Origin: Sivonenia sp049582005
GTDB lineage: Bacteria > Cyanobacteriota > Cyanobacteriia > Gloeobacterales > PMM-0068
DNA: 39,314 nucleotides
NCBI GenBank assembly: GCA_049582005.1
Contig: JBAUTB010000182.1
Coordinates: 1 to 39,314 of the forward strand
Reading direction: 5' to 3'
A model generated the notes under the pieces. The model did no database searches. It was given only the letters and a program-made list of their open reading frames with translations, and had not been told where the DNA came from. Shown one piece after another: positions 33,388 to 39,314 of this stretch. Each line of letters begins with the position of its first letter. Within the stretch, counting starts at the first letter, position 1. A program made the translations under genes and the position numbers.

Positions 33388-34917
33388 GTGATCTCAGAAA
33401 ATCTGAAGTCATTTTTGTTGGTACTTTCAGTTTCTTTAAGCGTTGCTACCCTGCCGCAGATTTTTAGCTGGTTTCGCCAAATTCCCTATACGCTACTGCT
33501 GGTGATTGTGGGATTAGGGCTGGCGTTGGTAGATGTGCGATTGGTCAATCTTTCGCCCGAATTGATTCTTTTGATTTTTCTACCACCCCTGCTGTTTGAG
33601 GCGGCCTGGAATTTGAAATGGTCGAGGTTAAAGCAGGATTTAATTCCCATTGCTCTTTATGCTGTCTTCGGAGTCGTCATTGCCGTTGTCGGTGTTGCGA
33701 TTGGCCTGAATCAACTGGCAGGTGTCTCTTTGACTACTGCCTTGCTGATTGGGGCAAGCCTTTCCGCTACGGATCCGGTCTCGGTGACTGCTCTGTTTAG
33801 GGAGTTGGGGGTTGGCAAGCGTCTAACCACTTTGATGGAAGGCGAAAGTTTGTTCAATGACGGGATGGCGGTTGTTACTTTTGGATTTCTGGTGGCGTTC
33901 TCCCAGGGAACCGCCAATTTAGCGCTTCAGCCTATTTTGATCCAGCTTATTACGGTGGTTGGAATTGGCCTTGGTACTGGGGGGTTGGTTGGTTTTGGCA
34001 TTTCTTATCTGACACAAAGGTTCGATCTGCCCCTGGTGGAGCAGTCACTAACCCTGGTTGCGGCCTATGGCACCTACTTGATCACGGAGGACCTAGGCGG
34101 CTCAGGTGTCATTGCGGTTGTCACGACGGGGCTAATCTTGGGCAATTTTGGCTCTCGGATCGGCATGAACCCCCGCACCCGGATCATTGTGAGTGAGTTT
34201 TGGGAATTTTTAGCCTTTTTCGTAAATTCGATTGTCTTTTTGCTGATTGGCGATCAGATTAACTTTCCTATTTTAGGCGAAAACTTACGTGCCATCGTTG
34301 TGACGATTGCAGCGGTAATTGTAACGCGGGCGATCGCCATTTACGGACTAGGGAGCCTGAGCAACCGTTTGGCCGACTCCAAAATTCCTCTGCCAGATCA
34401 GACTGTTCTTTGGTGGGGAGGGCTACGGGGTGCGGTGTCGATTGCCTTGGCATTAAGTGTGCCTGAAAGCTTTCCGGGGCGACAGGAGGTGATTGCAACT
34501 GTTTTTGGGACAGTGCTGTTTACTTTACTCGTTCAGGGACTGACCATTGAGCCTGTCCTCCAAAAATTGAAGCTTCTTGGCGATCAGCCCACGCGTCAGC
34601 AGTATCTAGAAGCTATAGCCCGTCAGGCTGCACTCACGCGGGTGCTGGAACACTTGGGCGAAATAGAGCAGCATCCAGGGCTTGAGCCTGAGTTTTATCA
34701 CTATCAAGTGTCGCTGGTTCAGGGAGAGTTGGCCCGCCTGCAAGCAGAAATTGACCAACTCCAAAACGATTATCCTGACCTGAGGACGTTTATCGCTGAG
34801 CAGCTTCGAGGAGAACTGCTGGCGATTGAAGCCGACACCTATGCTGAGTTTGTGCGGGCGGGTCGCTTGAATCAAGAACTGCCACTTTTTCTCGGAGTTG
34901 AGACAAAGGAAGATTAG
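33388..34917 (+). CDS. Na+/H+ antiporter of the CPA1 family (NhaP/NhaS type)
   Basis: The 509-residue product has about 12 hydrophobic segments in the first 400 residues and the CPA1 core motifs. IGASLSATDPVSV carries the aspartate of the unwound helix, EGESLFNDGMAVVTFGFLVAF the Asn-Asp pair, and VLWWGGLRGAVSIALALSVP the late conserved arginine block. After the last segment comes a cytoplasmic tail of about 110 residues with a long helical stretch. The transporter exchanges Na+ for H+ across the plasma or thylakoid membrane. The start appears to be GTG at 33388 with a weak ribosome site. It diverges from the aconitase gene and converges with the hemerythrin-like gene. Confidence 0.92.
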   Translation: MISENLKSFLLVLSVSLSVATLPQIFSWFRQIPYTLLLVIVGLGLALVDVRLVNLSPELILLIFLPPLLFEAAWNLKWSRLKQDLIPIALYAVFGVVIAVVGVAIGLNQLAGVSLTTALLIGASLSATDPVSVTALFRELGVGKRLTTLMEGESLFNDGMAVVTFGFLVAFSQGTANLALQPILIQLITVVGIGLGTGGLVGFGISYLTQRFDLPLVEQSLTLVAAYGTYLITEDLGGSGVIAVVTTGLILGNFGSRIGMNPRTRIIVSEFWEFLAFFVNSIVFLLIGDQINFPILGENLRAIVVTIAAVIVTRAIAIYGLGSLSNRLADSKIPLPDQTVLWWGGLRGAVSIALALSVPESFPGRQEVIATVFGTVLFTLLVQGLTIEPVLQKLKLLGDQPTRQQYLEAIARQAALTRVLEHLGEIEQHPGLEPEFYHYQVSLVQGELARLQAEIDQLQNDYPDLRTFIAEQLRGELLAIEADTYAEFVRAGRLNQELPLFLGVETKED

Positions 34918-34982
34918 CCCCATCAGAACTTTCCATTGCATTTACTTCTTTGGCTCAAGAAAAACTAAGCTTAAATAAAAAA

Positions 34983-35009
34983 GAGGAGTTGTGTATCATC
35001 GAACTCCTC
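34983..35009 (-). terminator. Rho-independent terminator for the hemerythrin-like gene
   Basis: An 8 bp perfect stem, GAGGAGTT (34983-34990) with AACTCCTC (35002-35009), has an 11 nt loop. The A-run just to the left (34976-34981) becomes a U-run on the minus-strand transcript, so it serves the hemerythrin-like gene best. It may also stop the antiporter transcript. Confidence 0.7.
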
Positions 35010-35058
35010 AATATAATCTTCTCTAATTCACTGCGAAATATTACAGATGATTAATGAT

Positions 35059-35790
35059 CTATTTGTCTGTAATTGCATTAGCCGTAGTCGCATCAAAGGT
35101 ATCTTGCAAGTGTTTTTTAGTTAGCTGATACTCTTTCCCTAGCTCAATCAGTTGAGATTCATCCATATGCTCATTTAGTTTTATAAATAGGTCCCGTTCT
35201 TCGTGATCTATATATTTCTGGATCACCTCTTTAAGGGTTTGGATTTTTTCTTTGAACTCAGGATTCAACGTCCCGAGTCGCCCAACTTCAGTAAGCATGG
35301 CTTTAACCTGCTCTTGTTCACGATAGGCCTGCTCGGTGGTCGCTAAACTATCATCATACTTAAGCAACAGAGGATACCAAGTTTGTTCTTTCGCTTCAGC
35401 AAAAATGCTTAGATCTCGATAGAGTTCGCTAAAGAATTCGGCATGTTTCTGAGGATCACCCGTATTTTCGATTTCTTTGAACAGTTCTTTGACCTTTGCG
35501 TGATCCATATAGACAATATCGGTCACTTTCTTATCAAGAGTGGTTTCGCTCTGTCCGGTTACACTACCTACTACGCCTCGTAAAGCAGCTAGAGAATTCT
35601 GGACTTCTGCCCAAATGCCTTGCTTTGGATCTTCACCTGTTAGCTCTCGGGTACTGAGAATTTCAAGGATACCTTGAAGTTGCTCTTGATGACTCCGGTT
35701 TTCAAAGTTCACACTATGCAGCGGAGCAATTGCCCTTTCAATGTCAGCGCCAACTACCTGGGAAGCTTTATGTATCTCGGTCCCGAACAT
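35059..35790 (-). CDS. Hemerythrin-like four-helix protein with incomplete metal ligands
   Basis: The 243-residue product has a hemerythrin HHE-type domain from about residue 88 to 210. VYMDHAKVKELFKEIE supplies the first histidine (His97), then LYRDLSIFAEAKEQTWYPLL, then AYREQEQVKAMLTEVG, and KYIDHEERDLFIKL the last His/Glu pair (His196). In standard sequences the second segment has His in 'L-x-x-H-A-x-x-E-E' and the third has 'Y-x-E-H'. Here those places hold Phe130 and Gln159, so two of the usual diiron ligands appear lost. The N-terminal 85 residues are helical and not part of the domain. The 5' end overlaps the Psb35-like gene by 21 bp on the opposite strand. Possible roles are in iron or oxygen stress, but metal binding is doubtful. 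Confidence 0.75.
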   Translation of the reverse strand: MFGTEIHKASQVVGADIERAIAPLHSVNFENRSHQEQLQGILEILSTRELTGEDPKQGIWAEVQNSLAALRGVVGSVTGQSETTLDKKVTDIVYMDHAKVKELFKEIENTGDPQKHAEFFSELYRDLSIFAEAKEQTWYPLLLKYDDSLATTEQAYREQEQVKAMLTEVGRLGTLNPEFKEKIQTLKEVIQKYIDHEERDLFIKLNEHMDESQLIELGKEYQLTKKHLQDTFDATTANAITDK

Positions 35791-35940
35791 ATAGTCTTGC
35801 TAATCGTCGGTTTTATTGCAGTTGTCACCTTAGGTTCGGTAGCTTGGTATAACTCCAAGCGTCCAGTCGGTTGGGAAGGCACGGACAAGCCTGATATAGT
35901 GCCAGATCTTACTTCTGAACAAAAGAAATGGCCTAATTAA
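35770..35940 (+). CDS. psb35: Psb35-like photosystem II assembly protein
   Basis: From the ATG at 35770 the product has 56 residues. One transmembrane helix (HIVLLIVGFIAVVTLGSVAW) is followed by YNSKRPVGWEGTDKPDIVP and a polar end. The single N-terminal helix plus W-Y-N-S-K-R-P-x-G-W-E is what I recall for Psb35 (Ssl2148 in Synechocystis), which stabilises the CP47 assembly module with high-light inducible proteins; this assignment is from memory of the family. GGGAAG lies about 5 nt before the ATG. The open frame extends upstream to 35674, antisense to the hemerythrin-like gene, but that part looks non-coding. Even from the chosen start the two 5' ends overlap by 21 bp. If real, it places the window in a cyanobacterium. 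Confidence 0.6.
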   Translation: MYLGPEHIVLLIVGFIAVVTLGSVAWYNSKRPVGWEGTDKPDIVPDLTSEQKKWPN

Positions 35941-36098
35941 GCTAAAACTGCTGGATCGTAAAGGGCTAACGAAATGTTAACCCTAATTTATGGTGCATTT
36001 TATCCATAGTCATGGTGAGACACCTATCTATATACTGATTTTTTCTACCCAACTGGTTAAGTTGAAAGGGTAGTTAAGAAGTTCCATAGGAGGATGTT

Positions 36099-36530
36099 AT
36101 GAATTCACGAAGTAAGATCAACATTTGATTGACTGATCAGCAGCGGCAAGGGGTAATTAATCTTCTCAACCGCGATATAGCAGGCGATTCTCTCCTACTG
36201 CGCAAAACAAAGAAGTATCGCTGGGATGTCATTGGTCCTCAGCTCCGCGCCCTGCATAAGCTTTGGGAGGAGCAGTACGATGCGCTAACCCTCAATATGG
36301 ATAGTTGTGCAGAACACGTGGGGGCCTTAGGTGGCTATCCGGTTGCCAGTTGGTAGCGCAGCAGGCTTTCTGCAACTAGCCACTATCAAAGAACAAGATA
36401 ATGCGTTGCTTTCTACTACCACTATGGTTGCTCAGCTGCTTACTGACCATGAGACTATTATTCGTTCTCTACAGCTGCACATCGGGGTTTGCGGTCATAC
36501 CATTTGCACGGTTCGCGTCGGTTCATTTAG
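36099..36530 (+). pseudogene. dps: dps (DNA-protecting mini-ferritin) pseudogene
   Basis: A strong AGGAGG lies 5 nt before the ATG at 36099, but the frame stops at TGA 36126-36128 after nine codons. The same frame then continues with Dps-like sequence: LLLRKTKKYRWDVIGPQLRA, then LHKLWEEQYDALTLNMDSCA and ALGGYPV. Near 36345 the frame is lost by an extra 7 bp, an imperfect copy (CCAGTTG) of the preceding CCGGTTG; in the new frame it goes on with PVGSAAGFLQLATIKEQDNA and QLLTDHETIIRSLQ. After VCG (about 36494) another shift is needed to read YHLHGSRRFI, which then stops at 36530. The final helix is missing. With one nonsense codon and two frameshifts it is dead. Dps proteins store iron and protect DNA. 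Confidence 0.8.
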
Positions 36531-36622
36531 GATAGGAGACTCATCTTTCCGGATCTCCCGCTCCGCCTTGTTCCAGTCCTAAACCGGGTGGCCTTCGCGG
36601 CGGCCTTGCCCGCTCATATAGT

Positions 36623-39145
36623 TCAGGCTTGCTTGGTGATCTGCGGTGTCACATCGACAGGGCTCTTGGCTTCAGGCTTCGTCTTGGCTTTGACGGGATC
36701 GAACACCCGATACGCGAGCAGTTTCACGCGGTCGTTCACGAGGAACCACACCAGCGCATAGCCCCAGACGAACGCCGCCCAACCCCAGCCGAGGGGTGTC
36801 ATAAACAGCCCATAAACCGCTATCAACGTCGCTACAATTTGCGTGCCGAGTACCGCTCCCCATAAAATCTTTGCCGGACGGATGGACCAGAACGGGCCGC
36901 GTGTGCGCGTCAGGAAAATCGTCAGATGTCCTGCCACCGACAGCTTCAAATACATCAGCGTCTGGATGTGCGCGCGGTCGAGATGAAAGACGCGCTCACC
37001 GAGATAGAACAAGCCGAAGGCGGAAACGACCCCGATGACGCCCAGAACCGTGGAAACCCCCAGCACCATGCGCATGTTCCAGGCCTCTGGCTGATCCTTG
37101 TAGTGAACGTTGTCATAGGCAATGGACAGGATGGCACCGTCATTGAGCAACGCCAGCATCACGATCATTACTGCGGTCACAGGGTAAAAGTTAAATACCA
37201 GGATCGCCAGTGTCATGAACAACAGCACGCGCAACGTTTCGGTAATGCGGTAGATCGCGTAGCTGTTCATCCGCTGGAAGATACGACGGCTCTCCTTGAT
37301 CGCGTCAATAATCACCGACATGCCGGGCGTTAGCAGCACGATGGCCGCGGCGGCGCGCGCGGCGTCCGTCGCGCCCGACACAGCGATGCCGCAATCGGCC
37401 TTCTTCAGCGCGGGGGCATCATTCACGCCGTCGCCCGTCATGCCGACGATGTGGCCACGTTTTTGCAGGACATCCACGATGTGAAACTTGTGTTCGGGAA
37501 ACACCTGCGCGAAACCGTCGGCCTTCTCGATGGACTCGGCTACCTCTGTGGTCTCTTGCCTCTTTGAGTCGCCCAGACTGGCGGCATCGAGGATATTTGT
37601 GCCCATATCTAACTTTTTGGCGGTTTCCTGGGCGATGGCCAGTGCATCGCCTGTAACCATCTTGACCTTGACGCCCATTGCAAGCGCGGTCGCGATGGTA
37701 GTCTTGGCATCTTCGCGTGGCGGATCGAATAAGGGCAACACGCCTACAAACTGCCATTGCTCGTCGCCATCGGCCCGCGCCACACCCAACGAACGAAAGC
37801 CGCGCGCCGCGAATGCGTTGACCGCCTTATCAACGGCGGGCTGCACCTGCTCGGCATTGGTCGACAATTCCAAAATCACCTGCGGCGCGCCCTTGCTCAC
37901 CTTGAATTCTGTGCCGTCGCTGCCCTTGACGGTGGCTTCGGTGCGTTTATGCACCGGGTCGAAGGGCTGGAAATGTACCACCTGATAAGCTTGCAACGCC
38001 TCTTTGTTTTTCAGGCCGCCCAGAACGGCCAGATCAATAGTGTCGTTATTGTCCGAACGCGAAGCCAACGCGCCATTGAGGATCACTTGCTCGGCGGGGA
38101 TATTGTTCACGCTGAACGGATCGCCCAGGGTCAGTTTGTTCTGGGTAAGGGTGCCAGTCTTGTCCGCACACAGCACGTCCACGCCCGCCAATTCTTCGAT
38201 GGCCACCAAACGGCTCACAATCGCCTCTTTCTTAGCGAGCAGGCGCGCACCGACCGCCATCGTCACTGACAATACCGTCGGCATCGCCACGGGAATCGCG
38301 GCTACGGTCAATACCAGGGCAAATTGTAAGGTGGTGAGGATCGGGTCGCCACGGAAGATCGCCACAGTAATAATCACCGCCACCAAGACCACCGCAAGGA
38401 TGATCAGGTAATTGCCGATCTTCAAAACCGCTTTTTGAAAATGGCTGACGGTGTGCGCTTCCTGCACTAGTTGCGCTGTCTTGCCAAAGTAAGTGTTCGT
38501 ACCCGTGGCATAGACCATTGCGCCGATTTCACCCTGACGAATGATCGATCCCGAAAACACTGCCTCGCCGGGCTTGCGCGTGGCGGGCAACGATTCACCT
38601 GTCAGCGCGGACTGATCCACCTCTACTTGGTCGCCGTCCAACAAGCGCGCATCCGCAGGCACAATATCACCCAGTCGCAAGCGGATGACGTCGCCCGGCA
38701 CCAACTCACGTGCCGCCGGATTGACCCACTTCCCATCCCGTTTCACTCGGGCCTTGATGGCCAGTTTGGCCTTGAGGGCCTCGATGGCATTTCCCGCCTC
38801 GTGTTCTTCCCAAAATCCGACCGCAGCGTTGGAGATAAGCAAAAGGAGGATGATGAAAAAATCCGGCCAGTGCCCGACCACACCCGACAGAATCACCGCC
38901 ACCTCGATCATCCACGGGATGGGACCCCAAAAATAGGTGAGGAATTTCAGGAATGGATTGGTCTTCTTTTCTGCAATCTCGTTAGGCCCATATTGGGTTA
39001 GCCGTTTCTGCGCCTCAGCTTGAGTAAGACCATCCGGTGACGACCCCAGTTTTGCCTGCAGTTCCGGCATGGGAAGGGATTTCAGATCGTCCTTCGTATT
39101 GGGCTTCGATTCGGGAGCTTTGGGTTTCTCGGCAACAGGCTTCAT
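36623..39145 (-). CDS. Plasma-membrane-type H+-translocating P-type ATPase
   Basis: The 840-residue product is a P3A-type proton pump. Seen in order are the actuator motif LTGES (181-185), AAIPVAMPTVLS in helix 4 (282-293), the phosphorylation site CADKTGTLT (Asp328), GDGVNDAPALKKADCGIAV in the hinge, and about ten membrane segments in all. IPVAMP is typical of proton pumps. It would export H+ with ATP, energising the membrane or handling acid. The N-terminus has a Lys/Pro-rich cytoplasmic stretch. The gene is much more GC-rich than its neighbours (many GCC/CGC/GGC codons), which suggests horizontal transfer. It lies convergent to the dps pseudogene. GAGGA is about 10 nt before the ATG, within a leader that is repeated in inverted orientation upstream. 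Confidence 0.93.
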   Translation of the reverse strand: MKPVAEKPKAPESKPNTKDDLKSLPMPELQAKLGSSPDGLTQAEAQKRLTQYGPNEIAEKKTNPFLKFLTYFWGPIPWMIEVAVILSGVVGHWPDFFIILLLLISNAAVGFWEEHEAGNAIEALKAKLAIKARVKRDGKWVNPAARELVPGDVIRLRLGDIVPADARLLDGDQVEVDQSALTGESLPATRKPGEAVFSGSIIRQGEIGAMVYATGTNTYFGKTAQLVQEAHTVSHFQKAVLKIGNYLIILAVVLVAVIITVAIFRGDPILTTLQFALVLTVAAIPVAMPTVLSVTMAVGARLLAKKEAIVSRLVAIEELAGVDVLCADKTGTLTQNKLTLGDPFSVNNIPAEQVILNGALASRSDNNDTIDLAVLGGLKNKEALQAYQVVHFQPFDPVHKRTEATVKGSDGTEFKVSKGAPQVILELSTNAEQVQPAVDKAVNAFAARGFRSLGVARADGDEQWQFVGVLPLFDPPREDAKTTIATALAMGVKVKMVTGDALAIAQETAKKLDMGTNILDAASLGDSKRQETTEVAESIEKADGFAQVFPEHKFHIVDVLQKRGHIVGMTGDGVNDAPALKKADCGIAVSGATDAARAAAAIVLLTPGMSVIIDAIKESRRIFQRMNSYAIYRITETLRVLLFMTLAILVFNFYPVTAVMIVMLALLNDGAILSIAYDNVHYKDQPEAWNMRMVLGVSTVLGVIGVVSAFGLFYLGERVFHLDRAHIQTLMYLKLSVAGHLTIFLTRTRGPFWSIRPAKILWGAVLGTQIVATLIAVYGLFMTPLGWGWAAFVWGYALVWFLVNDRVKLLAYRVFDPVKAKTKPEAKSPVDVTPQITKQA

Positions 39146-39284
39146 AGTAAGTATTCCTCAAGGAGAAAGTTTGTCGCCCACCTAGGTGCATTCCTACATG
39201 CAGGAAAGTGTATTTTTTGTTTTCATAGCTCGAAGATACTTAGCAGCACTTCGACAAACATCCTCCTTGAGGAGTGCTTACTAT
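39144..39284. repeat. 33 bp imperfect inverted repeat around the H+-ATPase leader
   Basis: The leader of the H+-ATPase, 39144-39176, recurs in the opposite orientation at 39252-39284 with four mismatches out of 33, separated by 75 bp. Both arms contain the CTCCTTGAGGA segment with the ribosome site and end in CTTACTAT. The left arm runs into the ATPase ATG; the right arm runs into ATTGAG and a stop at about 39310-39312, so no gene starts there. It could be a terminal repeat of a mobile piece or a duplicated leader with a lost divergent gene. The remaining bases to the window edge show nothing else. Confidence 0.65.
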
Positions 39285-39314
39285 TGAGAGCATCAAAAAG
39301 TCGGGGGTTTAGAG

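Noticed and set aside
35674..35769. N-terminal extension of the Psb35-like frame from a TTG
   Set aside because: The extension is antisense to the hemerythrin-like coding sequence and lacks family similarity; the ATG at 35770 fits the small protein better.
36926..39001. Several long plus-strand frames antisense to the H+-ATPase
   Set aside because: Antisense shadows of a GC-rich gene, with no starts or motifs of their own.
39274..39312. Twelve-codon frame (GTG to TAG) after the right arm of the inverted repeat
   Set aside because: Too short, and the GTG lies on top of the supposed ribosome site.

Overview
The window looks like cyanobacterial chromosome. Supporting signs are a Psb35-like photosystem II assembly protein, a fused mannose-1-phosphate guanylyltransferase/phosphomannomutase-like protein of the cyanobacterial type, an FrhB/BciB-type flavoprotein, an SRP RNA with the cyanobacterial core, and at least four copies of the octamer GCGATCGC (HIP1; at 3448, 4007, 13116 and 34330). 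I cannot name the genus. There are no rRNA or intact tRNA genes and no CRISPR array.

Region 1 (1-9834) is accessory metabolism. A minus-strand run reads nitrilase-like protein, aldehyde dehydrogenase, DUF3598 protein, HpcH/HpaI aldolase, then a RidA-type protein cut by the left edge. It diverges from a VOC-fold protein. DUF1838 and two NTF2/SnoaL-like proteins lie further right. In between sits a patch of foreign-looking DNA: a decayed integron-type integrase, a GC-rich secreted PhoX/DUF839 protein with a frame-broken tail, a strong terminator and a small element with terminal inverted repeats.

Region 2 (9915-23803) is mostly housekeeping: a DUF58 protein, MalQ with a Gfo/Idh/MocA oxidoreductase, an FrhB-like protein, the fused nucleotidyltransferase (whose mutase domain has lost its catalytic motifs), two exported carboxypeptidase-regulatory-domain proteins, the SRP RNA gene (not an ORF; found by its fold and core sequence), a type-4 uracil-DNA glycosylase, a Cys-motif protein resembling phage Gp3-like directionality factors, and a DUF1993 protein. 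An IS630-type transposase remnant ends the region.

Region 3 (24425-31166) is a tight five-gene plus-strand operon: a Pro/Gln-rich small protein, a one-pass membrane protein with Ig-like domains and a seven-repeat WD40 propeller, a second one-pass Ig-like protein with a proline tail, a zinc-ribbon/FHA protein, and a PP2C phosphatase whose N-terminal part looks like a dead kinase lobe. There is a phosphothreonine reader and an eraser but no kinase writer. This is the best candidate for an undescribed system.

Region 4 (31182-39314) holds an Aquifex-type aconitase, a CPA1 Na+/H+ antiporter, a hemerythrin-like protein missing two expected ligands whose 5' end overlaps the Psb35-like gene on the other strand, a dps pseudogene with a readable decay history, and a GC-rich plasma-membrane-type H+-ATPase whose leader is repeated in inverted orientation upstream.
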